Source: a virus. From it: a DNA stretch of 55,792 nt. Where the stretch lies: IMG/VR virus record IMGVR_UViG_3300045885_000606, positions 1 to 55,792 of that record; one strand, 5' to 3'. Shown one piece after another: positions 16,701-24,102 of the stretch. Position numbers and translations under genes: made by a program. Each line of letters starts with the position of its first letter. Within the stretch, counting starts at the first letter, position 1. The notes under the pieces were generated by a model. It worked only from the letters and a program-made list of their open reading frames with translations, was not told where the DNA came from and searched no databases.

Positions 16701-17606
16701 ATGCAGGCGCCCAACGATCCTGGAACAAGCAAGCTCCTCATTCATGAAGAACCGCTCCAAGTCTTGCCGAGCTTGGCAGTGGCGTTGGGCGACCTCAACG
16801 AAGCGATTGTCTTACAGCAGCTTCACTACTGGCTTAGGCGCAACGGGCATGAACGTGATGACAGAACGTGGATTTACAACACCTACGAGGACTGGCATAC
16901 CCAGTTTCCCTTCTGGTCCATTTCGACAATCAAACGCACCATCCTCTCCCTGCAGAAGAAAGATCTGGTGCTGACCGCAAATTACAACCACAGCGCCATG
17001 GATAAAACCAAGTGGTACGCCATTAACTATAAGCAACTCAATAACTTGATCACTCCAGAAGTGGGTGATCCCATCGATCGTGTCAACTTGACCCCATCGA
17101 CGGCTCACATTGACCCCATCGATGGCTCAGATTGCTCCCATCTCTTTTCAGAGAATAACTCCAGAGATCTAGAACACTCACTCACTACGTTCGTGAGTAT
17201 GGACGGTGATGATCGCGCAACGATCACATCGTCCCAACTAATAACCACTGTGCAGAGTAATGGACATATCGCGGTAAAGAAAACCCCCAGGAAAAAACCG
17301 GTCACGCCGCTCGCAGAGGATGATTGGCTCCGCGCTGTGCTCCTCGAATATAACGACGTCATTCCCTTTCAGGCGATGAACGATGCCACCTGGTGGATTG
17401 AAGTCTCCAGGCAACTCAAAACCTATTTCAACGCTGACTGGCTACGTGGGCAGTTCAGCGCCATGACCACCTATTTCATTGAACGTCCGCACAAGGAACC
17501 CTCAAAGAACTGGAAAGGTTTTGTCAGACGATGGCTTAATAACGGCAAGGAACATGACCGGAGGTATACCAGTGGGACGCAGCAGATACGACGATACCGA
17601 GACTGA
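16701..17606 (+). CDS. Replication-initiator/replisome-organiser-like protein
   Basis: 301 residues from ATG 16701 (AAGGAGG upstream). The N-terminal half follows the winged-helix pattern of phage replication proteins: EAIVLQQLHYWL, WIYNTYEDWHTQFPFWS, STIKRTILSLQKKDLVL, then DKTKWYAINY. A Ser/Thr-rich linker leads to a C-terminal helical domain with NWKGFVRRWLNNG. This matches DnaD-like or replisome-organiser proteins that load the host helicase at a phage origin. With no phage polymerase or helicase recognised, host replication enzymes are probably recruited. Confidence 0.82.
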   Translation: MQAPNDPGTSKLLIHEEPLQVLPSLAVALGDLNEAIVLQQLHYWLRRNGHERDDRTWIYNTYEDWHTQFPFWSISTIKRTILSLQKKDLVLTANYNHSAMDKTKWYAINYKQLNNLITPEVGDPIDRVNLTPSTAHIDPIDGSDCSHLFSENNSRDLEHSLTTFVSMDGDDRATITSSQLITTVQSNGHIAVKKTPRKKPVTPLAEDDWLRAVLLEYNDVIPFQAMNDATWWIEVSRQLKTYFNADWLRGQFSAMTTYFIERPHKEPSKNWKGFVRRWLNNGKEHDRRYTSGTQQIRRYRD

Positions 17607-18108
17607 GGACGTCAAAGCCCCGAAGAAGCCCCCCTCCTGGCGCTGTACCCTGTGCCTGGATGCGGACCCGCAGATCCGCTACACGCACTTGATCGACCTC
17701 GCCATGGACCATACGTTCGAGGCGATCGAAGCCCATCTGTGGGACGCCTTCCGCGCTGGCACGGTGCTCCCTGAGAGCCGCATTCAGGGCTACGTCGCCG
17801 ACCGCGTGGCATGGGTGAAAGATCAGGTGCTCTCCTATAGCGGCATCCCGGATGAGGAGACGGGTGCTCCCATGCCGTGGCACGTTGCCAGAAGGAAGGT
17901 GCACGCCCAGTTCCGTGCGGCCCGTGGTGCCGCGCCACCCCCGCCACCGCCAGTCCCAGAGCCACCGCCTGCGCCAGCACCGCCGCCCACGCCGGAGCCG
18001 CAGACGGACATCCCCGAGCCAGCCTCCCTCGAGGACTGGCACAAGGCGCTCGATGAGATGGTCGGAGTCCTGGCAGACGACTATACCCCTGAAGAGGAGG
18101 ATGACTGA
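17572..18108 (+). CDS. Hypothetical replication-operon protein
   Basis: 178 residues from GTG 17572 (GGAGGT 8 nt upstream), overlapping the initiator gene by 35 bp. Cys pair CTLCLDAD at about 24-31, a helical middle, then a Pro-rich linker (PPPPPPVPEPPPAPAPPP) and an acidic tail. Position suggests a helper of the initiator. ATG 17554 is a less likely start because its A/G-rich site lies too close. Confidence 0.66.
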   Translation: MGRSRYDDTETEDVKAPKKPPSWRCTLCLDADPQIRYTHLIDLAMDHTFEAIEAHLWDAFRAGTVLPESRIQGYVADRVAWVKDQVLSYSGIPDEETGAPMPWHVARRKVHAQFRAARGAAPPPPPPVPEPPPAPAPPPTPEPQTDIPEPASLEDWHKALDEMVGVLADDYTPEEEDD

Positions 18109-18341
18109 TGCCCCAGGCCACGAAGAAACGCTCACCCCCCACGCAGACAGCGCGGCTCTATCGGCGCTGCCCGGCCTGTGATCACGTCCTGGTGGAGGTG
18201 GTGAGCGACGGAGGAGAGCTACTCGAACTCGATACCAGCCTGGCGAGCTGGGTGATCTCCGGCCGCGAGACGGAAACGGGCCACCATGTGGTGGTCCAGG
18301 GCAGGGGCTATCCCCTGCATACGTGCCCCTTAGCGAGGTAA
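18108..18341 (+). CDS. Small Cys/His hypothetical protein
   Basis: 77 residues, TGATG overlap with the upstream gene. CPACDH at about 22-27 and HTCP near the end could form one zinc site. Coupled to the gene before and only 3 bp before recT, so it belongs to the recombination/replication operon. Confidence 0.66.
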   Translation: MPQATKKRSPPTQTARLYRRCPACDHVLVEVVSDGGELLELDTSLASWVISGRETETGHHVVVQGRGYPLHTCPLAR

Positions 18342-18344
18342 CCC

Positions 18345-19409
18345 ATGGAAACGACCCTGGAAACGACTGACACCCGGAAGCGTGTCAGCACCCTGACGCC
18401 CTTTGAAACCACCCTGATGCATAGTCGGGAGAGTCTCCGCACCATCTTTGATGATCGCAACAAAGCCGATGCGCTCCTGGTAGAGATCGTCAACTGTGCC
18501 AGGAAGACGCCGGCGCTGATGCGCTGCACGCCAGAAAGCATCATCCACGCGGTCGTCCGCCTGGCCTCGCTGGACCTCAACCCGGCCATCCCGGCTGAAG
18601 CGTACCTCGTCCCCTACGGCACCGAGTGTACCCTTATCTACGGGTACGGTGGACTCCGGAAGCTGGTCCTGCGCTCGCCAGATGTGGTCGATGTCTTTGC
18701 CGAGACGGTGCACCAAAACGACGTCTTCCGGCAGGCAGAAACCCCGATCGTGCTGCCCTACCACCAGCTTCCACCGCCGCAAAACGATGGCACGTTTACC
18801 CCCAGGGGCCGTGCCGTGGGCTATTACGCTGCAGCCCTCCTGCGCTCGGGGAACTGGCGCGTCGTGGTGCTCTCCAAAGCGGAAGTCGATGGCCACAGAC
18901 AGCGCTACTCTGCAGCAGCACAGGGGAAATTCTGGGCCGATAACCGCCCTGACCTGGAAGGTCTCACCAACTTTGACAAGATGGCGATGAAGACCTGCCT
19001 GAGAGAGTTGTGCTCCCCACGGAAGCTCTCCATCTCGGCGGAAATTACCCAGGCCCTGGAAGGTGAAGAAGCCATCCTGAGACAGCCGGCCGCGGTGCAC
19101 CAGGGCTACGACCGGGAGACTGGCACCCGCACCCCGCCGCCCTTGAGTGCCCCCAGTGAGGACCTCCTGGCCGATCTGGTCTCCGACCTCGCCGGCGACC
19201 ATGCTACCCTCGAGTCGCACCTTGAGGAGGAGCGCCAGACCCCTGCGCCTCAGCGAGCTCAGAGAGCTGCGAAAGCCAGGGTGGCCCCCAGCGCTCCTTC
19301 GGCGACACCCCCAGCCCCCCCACAGAGGGCAGGGGGTGAGCCGCCCCTGCCGTTTGATCCCTCCGAATCCGCCCGGATGGATGAGGAACTGGCCTCCCAG
19401 AACGCCTGA
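18345..19409 (+). CDS. recT: RecT-family ssDNA-annealing protein
   Basis: 354 residues. Residues about 15-240 follow the RecT pattern: ALMRCTPESIIHAVVRLASL, LDLNPAIPAEAYLVPYG, TLIYGYGGLRKLVLRS, a basic beta region, then DKMAMKTCLRELCSPRKLSI. The C-terminal 110 residues are a Pro/Ala-rich, probably disordered tail. RecT promotes annealing of complementary single strands in phage recombination. No RecE-type exonuclease is adjacent. A GTGACCG/CGGTCAC stem (19418-19447) follows the gene, and then the guide-like array begins. Confidence 0.92.
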   Translation: METTLETTDTRKRVSTLTPFETTLMHSRESLRTIFDDRNKADALLVEIVNCARKTPALMRCTPESIIHAVVRLASLDLNPAIPAEAYLVPYGTECTLIYGYGGLRKLVLRSPDVVDVFAETVHQNDVFRQAETPIVLPYHQLPPPQNDGTFTPRGRAVGYYAAALLRSGNWRVVVLSKAEVDGHRQRYSAAAQGKFWADNRPDLEGLTNFDKMAMKTCLRELCSPRKLSISAEITQALEGEEAILRQPAAVHQGYDRETGTRTPPPLSAPSEDLLADLVSDLAGDHATLESHLEEERQTPAPQRAQRAAKARVAPSAPSATPPAPPQRAGGEPPLPFDPSESARMDEELASQNA

Positions 19410-19417
19410 GTCTGGCA

Positions 19418-19447
19418 GTGACCGTGGGGCCACGCCTGTGCGGTCAC
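19418..19447 (+). terminator. Stem-loop after recT
   Basis: GTGACCG and CGGTCAC pair across a 16-nt GC-rich loop that can itself fold. No U-run. It separates recT from the downstream array and may end or attenuate the operon. Confidence 0.45.
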
Positions 19448-19526
19448 TTCCTCCTTGCAAGAGAGGTGTGCTTATGTTACACAGAGAGACAGAACAGCCG
19501 TTACAAGTGATTGCAACGTGTGAATC

Positions 19527-19976
19527 GAGCGCAGCCCCTTACCCAGAGGATCCCGGCAATGGCGAGCGCAGCCGGCTATCCAGAGGACCCCGAAGCACAG
19601 GAGCGCAGCCGTGTCATGGAGGACCACGGACAAGAGAGCGCAGCCGTTTGAAGGGAGGATCCCGCGGGAAATGAGCGCAGCCGCAAAGGGAGAGACCCCC
19701 GGAATCCTGGAGCGCAGCCGCTGAGAAGACAATCCCGACGTACCGAGCGCAGCCGGGATATACGAGGACCACGAAAGAGGATAGCGCAGCCGCAATGGTA
19801 GAGAAACCCCAATAGATACGAGCGCAGCCGAATGACAAGAGTATCCCGAGAGGAGAGGAGCGGAGCCGAAAGCCCCGAGAACCCCGATGTGACGGAGCGG
19901 AGCCGTATCGAATGAGCATCCCGTGAAAAGAGCGCAGCCGCTGGACGCGAGAATCCCGCTGTCCATGAGCGCCCAG
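19527..19976 (+). repeat. TIGR-like guide array 1 (12 units)
   Basis: Twelve tandem units start at 19527, 19564, 19601, 19636, 19673, 19710, 19745, 19782, 19820, 19858, 19895 and 19930, with a degenerate end at 19967. Each is [GAGCGCAGCC]-A spacer-[GAGNAYCCCG]-B spacer. A spacers are 8-9 nt (mostly 9, nearly all starting with G); B spacers are 6-9 nt (mostly 8). The period is 35-38 bp. The two conserved blocks keep their order in every unit while both spacers change, unlike CRISPR (one repeat, long spacer) or iterons. This matches tandem interspaced guide RNA arrays, whose processed RNAs are about 36 nt with two short spacers. Block variants: GAGCGGAGCC in units 10-11, TAGCGCAGCC in unit 8. 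The transcribed strand cannot be fixed from sequence. Confidence 0.88.
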
Positions 19977-19988
19977 AAGGAGCATCCT

Positions 19989-22130
19989 ATGCCCGTCCCA
20001 GACATTGCCCTGGTTCCCGAGGAGTACATCGACTTTGATCTGACCTTACGCCTGGATCGTGATCTCGCCATCGCGGCCGGGAACTTGACCCCCCTCCAGC
20101 AGCGCTTCCTGGTGGATATGTACTACCAGGTGCAGGAGTCACGCAAGTCTGCCGCCAACCAGCTCCGCTCTGCCAGGGAAGAACCCAACGCCTTTATCAC
20201 CATGCTGGCGGCGTATCTCATGAAGTTAGAGCGCACAATCGTCAGCGCCCTCAACAAGGCCACCGACCAGCGCCCGGTGACGGCGTGGGCGAAGCGGCAG
20301 CACGGGATTGGCCCCGTACTCACGGCGGGCTTTGCGGCGCACATCGACATCCATATCGCCAAAACGCCTAGTGCTATATGGCGCTATGCGGGACTCGACC
20401 CAACCGTCAAGTGGGCCAAGGGGCAAAAAAGACCATGGAATGCGGCCTTGAAGGTCTTGTCGTGGAAATTGGGTGATTGCTTCTGTCTTAAGCCTGATCA
20501 AACCGTAACAACCAGGCGTGGCTATATCCCCATCTGTGAGGTCGTTAGGGGAGATGAAGTTCTTACGCACCATGGGCGCTGGCAGCGAGTAACGGACGTT
20601 CTCGTGCGCGACTATGCTGGCCCACTCGTCCAACTACGGGCGTTTGGACGAGCAAATCAAGGGCCATGGGTGACGTATGGACATCCTGTCTATACCCGTC
20701 AGCGTCCAGTCATCTACTACAGCGAGGGAGAGAGGCAGCGCTGGAAACATGGAGGAAGAGTCCAAGAGCAGCGCTTTGTTCGCGCCGCACAGATGCGTGC
20801 ATTGTACGAAGAAGGCTTGTTACTGAAAGAGATTGCTACTCGCTTTGGCGTCAGCGAAGCCACAGTGTCACGAAACGTACGGTATCTCAATAATGCCTAC
20901 TCTTCTATGCCTGTAGGGTGGATCGACGCCGAAGACATCCAGCGTGGATGGGATATTTATAGCCCGACTATCCCTGCGACGGCGGCCCGTCTCATGCTAG
21001 ACTTCCGCAGTCTTCCCGACTTGCTCCCAGTAGGAGACCACCAGGTGCGCGCACGAGGGAATCGTGCTATTCCTGTTCCAGCCACGGTCGCTGTCACAGA
21101 GCAAGTTGCTCGTCTCATTGGTCTCTATCTGGCAGAAGGGCATGCGGCGTCACATCAGGGACAACTTGGCTGGTCATTCCATCTCAACGAGCGGAGGTAT
21201 CAGGAGGAGGTCAGACAGACTATCGCTGAGGTTTTTGGACTTAACAGCAGTCTCTATGAGTATGTCGCTGGTCACTCTGCCCAGGTCATCGTGGCTTCAA
21301 AGCCACTCGTTATGCTGTTTGCCCACCTCTTTGGCTCGCATGCTCACACCAAACACCTGCCACCCTCCTGGCTCGAAACACTTGGAGACGCTGAGGCCCG
21401 AGCGCTTCTTCGTGGGCTCTATGATGGCGATGGGCATGATTATCACGGCGACAAACCTGGAGAAGTCCTTACAACGGTCTCGAAGACTCTCGCCTATCAG
21501 GTGCATGATCTCGTGAGGCGTCTTGGCATGCTTGCGTCTATCAATGTGGACAAGGAGGTCTATAAAGTCCGCATACAAGGACGAGAGATTACCGCTGAAT
21601 GGACGCCTACCGGCACCTGGCATAGCGTGAAGTCCATCCCAGAAACCTTCTATGCCGGCCCAGTCTACAATCTCGAAGTGGCTAACGACGAAAGTTATGT
21701 CGCAGAAGGGATTGCTGTCCATAACTGTAAGTTCCACAACCACGAGAAGTGCTTTTACGGGCACATCTATGCCGAGCGCAAGCAACTCGAAGTGATGCGC
21801 AACGCCCGGGGAGATTTTGCCGCGTTGGCGAAAGAGACGCTCGAAGTCCGCAAGATCCAGGATAAAGAGACCCGCCTGGTCTACGAGTCCGGGAAGCTCC
21901 CGGCCGGGCGCCTGGAGCTGCGGGCCCGCCGTGTGGCCGTAAAGCTCTTTCTCGCCCACTGGTTCGAGGTCGACTTTACGCATACCTTTGGCGTGCGCCC
22001 GGAGCTGTCGTATATTCTGATGCACGATCCAGAGACGCATACCCACTACATCCCACCGCCCCTGTGGGATCCGCCCGTAGACGTGAAGGCGCCAGCACCT
22101 AAAGCCGAAGACAGTGAGCATCCCGCGTAA
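19989..22130 (+). CDS. Tas-like IS110/Nop-domain protein with intein
   Basis: 713-residue precursor. ATG 19989 is chosen for the AGAAGGAG site 7 nt upstream; the frame upstream of it is array. After removing the intein (residues 166-579) a 299-residue protein remains: an N-terminal helical half, then HGIGPVLTAGFAAHIDIH and WRYAGLDPTVKWAKGQKRPW, NAALKVLSWKLGDCF joined to CKFHNHEKCFYGHIYAERK, and a C-terminal RAxRxAVKLFLAHWF region. This is the IS116/IS110/IS902-type domain found in many phage 'transposase-like' proteins, related to the Nop domain of TIGR-associated (Tas) proteins. No HNH or RuvC domain is fused, so it would be a nuclease-less TasA-type binder. It is flanked on both sides by guide-like arrays, which strongly supports an RNA-guided role. 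No IS110 DEDD catalytic N-domain is evident. Confidence 0.82.
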   Translation: MPVPDIALVPEEYIDFDLTLRLDRDLAIAAGNLTPLQQRFLVDMYYQVQESRKSAANQLRSAREEPNAFITMLAAYLMKLERTIVSALNKATDQRPVTAWAKRQHGIGPVLTAGFAAHIDIHIAKTPSAIWRYAGLDPTVKWAKGQKRPWNAALKVLSWKLGDCFCLKPDQTVTTRRGYIPICEVVRGDEVLTHHGRWQRVTDVLVRDYAGPLVQLRAFGRANQGPWVTYGHPVYTRQRPVIYYSEGERQRWKHGGRVQEQRFVRAAQMRALYEEGLLLKEIATRFGVSEATVSRNVRYLNNAYSSMPVGWIDAEDIQRGWDIYSPTIPATAARLMLDFRSLPDLLPVGDHQVRARGNRAIPVPATVAVTEQVARLIGLYLAEGHAASHQGQLGWSFHLNERRYQEEVRQTIAEVFGLNSSLYEYVAGHSAQVIVASKPLVMLFAHLFGSHAHTKHLPPSWLETLGDAEARALLRGLYDGDGHDYHGDKPGEVLTTVSKTLAYQVHDLVRRLGMLASINVDKEVYKVRIQGREITAEWTPTGTWHSVKSIPETFYAGPVYNLEVANDESYVAEGIAVHNCKFHNHEKCFYGHIYAERKQLEVMRNARGDFAALAKETLEVRKIQDKETRLVYESGKLPAGRLELRARRVAVKLFLAHWFEVDFTHTFGVRPELSYILMHDPETHTHYIPPPLWDPPVDVKAPAPKAEDSEHPA
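20484..21725 (+). other. Intein inside the Tas-like protein
   Basis: 414 residues. Block A starts at Cys1 (20484): CLKPDQTVTT...VVRGDEVLTHHG. Block B is WVTYGHPVYTRQ. A helix-turn-helix insert follows (MRALYEEGLLLKEIATRFGV, SEATVSRNV). Two LAGLIDADG motifs follow: RLIGLYLAEGHA and ALLRGLYDGDGH. The end is YNLEVANDESYVAEGIAVHN, then a Cys +1 extein residue. All splicing residues (Cys1, block-B His, terminal HN, Cys+1) are present, so it should splice and encode an active homing endonuclease. It breaks the extein at the conserved WKLGDCF motif. Confidence 0.93.
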
Positions 22131-22460
22131 AGAGAGCGCAGCCGTCATCGCTGATCAACACGTCAAAAGTGAGCGTAGCCGAGTCTGGTGAGCATCACGT
22201 AAAACATGAGCGGAGCCGTATAGGAAGATCACCACGTCAAAGGGGAGCGTAGCCGAGAGCCCAGAGAGTCCAGTTAAACCTGAGCGCAGCCGTAGATAAG
22301 AAGAACCCCGAAGCACAGGAGCGCAGCCGCTGTGTGCTGAGAACCCCGCATGAGAGGAGCGTCAGCCGCTCTCCACGAGCATCCCGTTGGAAGAGAGCGC
22401 AGCCGAAATAGACGAGTATCCCAAAGAGATCGAGCGCAGCCGTCAGGCTGGAGCACCCCG
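22107..22460 (+). repeat. TIGR-like guide array 2 (about 9.5 units)
   Basis: Units start at 22134, 22171, 22208, 22245, 22282, 22319, 22357, 22395 and 22432. A partial unit (A spacer 22107-22115, second block 22116-22125, B spacer to 22133) lies inside the last codons and stop of the Tas-like gene. The organisation is as in array 1: first block GAGCGCAGCC with variants GAGCGTAGCC (22171, 22245), GAGCGGAGCC (22208) and GAGCGTCAGCC (22357), then a 9-10 nt A spacer, second block and 8-nt B spacer; period 37-38. Second blocks of the first three full units end CACG instead of CCCG. The B spacer AAGCACAG at 22311-22318 equals that of array-1 unit 2 (19593-19600). Confidence 0.87.
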
Positions 22461-22486
22461 TAACGCCGAAGCGACGAGGGCACCAG

Positions 22487-22510
22487 GGCGTCACCCTCGA
22501 AGGTGACGCC
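22487..22510. terminator. Stem-loop at the end of array 2
   Basis: Perfect 9-bp stem GGCGTCACC/GGTGACGCC with a 6-nt loop, 27 bp beyond the last unit and 31 bp before the stop of the convergent XRE gene. Probably a bidirectional terminator or array-end processing signal; no clear U-run. Confidence 0.6.
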
Positions 22511-22540
22511 GGTCCCACGTCCTGGCAGTGTGCCCTTGAC

Positions 22541-22984
22541 TTAGAGCCTGCCAGACTTTGCAGGAGAGATGCCCCCATGGCGTCCTGCCGGCACGCGCCC
22601 TCCCCTGAGCGCCTGATGCCCTGGCAGAGGGAGACTGAGGTTCGTGAGCGGGCCCCGCGCTTGCACGTCATTAGCAAGCTGCCTGAGGCCTGCGGCCATA
22701 CTCAGGGCTTGAGCCTCAGAGCAGGGCTGTCCCAGGGGCATTCCCTCCTCGGAGCCAAGATAGACAATAATTTCCACACTGACACCCAAAAGGGAGGCAA
22801 GCGTCAGGGCCTTGCCCAGTGAGGGGGAGTTTTCCCCAGACTCAATTTTGGCAATGTTCGTGTGGTCCGCATATCCCGCGGCCAGACCAAGCGGCCGCTG
22901 CGAGAGACCGTGTAATTCCCGCAGACGCTTGAGACCGCGACCAAAATTCTGCCGGATCACGTCGTCTGCATAGAGGGCTAACAT
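22541..22984 (-). CDS. XRE-family repressor-like protein
   Basis: 147 residues from ATG 22984 (AAGGAG upstream). Residues about 14-70 form an HTH_3 domain: GRGLKRLRELHGLSQRPLGL, AAGYADHTNIAKIESGENSP, LGKALTLASLLGVSVEIIVY. The C-terminal half is Pro/Gly-rich, with no S24 peptidase motif. It diverges from a Cro-sized XRE gene across a 165-bp gap, the arrangement of a lysogeny or early-late switch. Confidence 0.85.
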   Translation of the reverse strand: MLALYADDVIRQNFGRGLKRLRELHGLSQRPLGLAAGYADHTNIAKIESGENSPSLGKALTLASLLGVSVEIIVYLGSEEGMPLGQPCSEAQALSMAAGLRQLANDVQARGPLTNLSLPLPGHQALRGGRVPAGRHGGISPAKSGRL

Positions 22985-23082
22985 ACCGCATCTCCTTCGT
23001 CAAAGACCATAGGCCCGCACCGATGTGCTATCACCACACATTTTATCGAAGACGCCTGGCAAGTGAAAGCAAAAACTTGTGC

Positions 23083-23111
23083 TTGATCCACACACCCATG
23101 TGCGCTATGTT
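23083..23111 (+). promoter_or_regulatory. Rightward promoter of the Cro-like operon
   Basis: TTGATC (23083-23088), exactly 17 bp, TATGTT (23106-23111), 39 bp before the ATG at 23150. It lies in the 165-bp gap between the divergent XRE genes, the expected place for operators; no clean palindrome was found by eye. Confidence 0.6.
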
Positions 23112-23149
23112 ATGGGTACAAAATCATCGCACAGGGAGAGGACAGGGCA

Positions 23150-23392
23150 ATGCGGTTGGGGCTGAAAAAGGCCCGTGCCGAGCGAGGACTCACGCAGCAG
23201 GAGCTGGTGTGCGCCTTAAAGGCACGAGCGCCGCATATCAAACTGGTACGCGCCACCATTTCCAAGTACGAGCATGGCGTCTACGATATTCCCGGACGCA
23301 CGCTTGAACTCCTGGCGCAAGTTCTCGATACGCCTATGGATATTCTCTATACCACGACGCCCGGCCTTGGGCGGCAACCCCCCAGGATATGA
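23150..23392 (+). CDS. XRE-family Cro-like protein
   Basis: 80 residues. RLGLKKARAERGLTQQELVC, then TISKYEHGVYDIPGRTLELL and AQVLDTPMDILY give a compact HTH_3 domain with no extra domain, as in Cro-like regulators. ATGA overlap with the next gene. Likely the first gene of the right early operon and antagonist of the 22541-22984 repressor. Confidence 0.84.
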   Translation: MRLGLKKARAERGLTQQELVCALKARAPHIKLVRATISKYEHGVYDIPGRTLELLAQVLDTPMDILYTTTPGLGRQPPRI

Positions 23393-23634
23393 AGGAAAGG
23401 CCCCCTTTGGCATACATAACGCATCCCCAACTCTTTGAGGAACTCTGCAGCCTGGCCAATGGACTGCAGTCCCTCCTCGACCACACTCCCGAAGGGGCGA
23501 TCCATGATGCCCTCTCTGCCTGCATCCTGCGTCTCGATCAGATTATCGACCACCTGGTCGAAGGCGAGGCCCCGGAGGCTGGGCGAAGGAGCGAAGCATG
23601 CAACGACTCGAAGGGATCATCGTCGCCCTGCTGA
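23389..23634 (+). CDS. Small helical hypothetical protein
   Basis: 81 residues, start overlapping the Cro-like stop. Helical and acidic (LFEELCSLANGLQSLLDHTP). Its last 12 codons overlap the next mini-gene. Unknown function. Confidence 0.6.
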   Translation: MKERPPLAYITHPQLFEELCSLANGLQSLLDHTPEGAIHDALSACILRLDQIIDHLVEGEAPEAGRRSEACNDSKGSSSPC

Positions 23635-23705
23635 TGTTTCTCATCTGGCTCTACGCCGTGGGCTGTGTCTGTGCCCGCTTCACTGGAGGAGAGGAGGACG
23701 AATAA
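23598..23705 (+). CDS. Single-pass membrane mini-protein
   Basis: 35 residues: MQRLEGIIVALLMFLIWLYA then VGCVCARFTGGEEDE. One clear transmembrane helix and an acidic C-terminus. GAAGGAG lies 7 nt before ATG 23598. It overlaps the previous frame by 37 bp. Function unknown. Confidence 0.6.
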   Translation: MQRLEGIIVALLMFLIWLYAVGCVCARFTGGEEDE

Positions 23706-23706
23706 C

Positions 23707-24102
23707 GTGGCTGAGGGATCCCTGAGCGGCATCTATCTGCCCATTCTCCGCAACTGGCGCAGACAGGCTGTCCCCATTGAAGAGGTGACCGAGCGCGAAC
23801 TGGAGCGCTACGAAGGCGAGCACCCCGAGATGGGCTGGCACTGGGCGAAAGCCCTGATTGCCCGTCTCAAAGACACCAGGAGCCGGGTGGAGCCGCCTCC
23901 CTCCTACGAGCACTACGTGCGCCTCCTCTCCTGTGTGACGGCGGTCTACAAGAAACGCCTGGCCGGTGATCCCCAGATGAGCTGGGAGGCACTCGATAGC
24001 CTCATGGCGCAGACCCTCGACGCAACCCTGGGGACGGAGCGCTTCCGCGCCTGGTGTGCCCGGGAAGTGACGACCTTAAGGCAGGAGGCGCCGCCATGCT
24101 AA
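23707..24102 (+). CDS. Hypothetical protein
   Basis: 131 residues from GTG 23707, one base after the mini-gene's stop, with GGAGAGGAGG upstream. Helical, with a WRRQAVPIEEVTERELERYE segment. No motif recognised. Confidence 0.66.
   Translation: MAEGSLSGIYLPILRNWRRQAVPIEEVTERELERYEGEHPEMGWHWAKALIARLKDTRSRVEPPPSYEHYVRLLSCVTAVYKKRLAGDPQMSWEALDSLMAQTLDATLGTERFRAWCAREVTTLRQEAPPC

Noticed and set aside
18330-19460. 376-codon minus-strand frame over recT
   Set aside because: Shadow of recT, which has clear family motifs.
19472-20071. 199-codon frame on the minus strand across array 1
   Set aside because: Its residues are translated repeats (RSRI, CALL and so on) and it has no ribosome site; similar minus frames cross array 2.
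19527-22460. CRISPR array
   Set aside because: Two different 10-nt conserved blocks alternate, spacers are only about 8-9 nt, and no Cas gene is nearby.
19527-22460. Iterons of a replication origin
   Set aside because: Iterons keep spacing and usually intervening sequence; here both intervals vary in every unit while block order is fixed, and a guide-type protein gene is enclosed. Kept only as an alternative to test.
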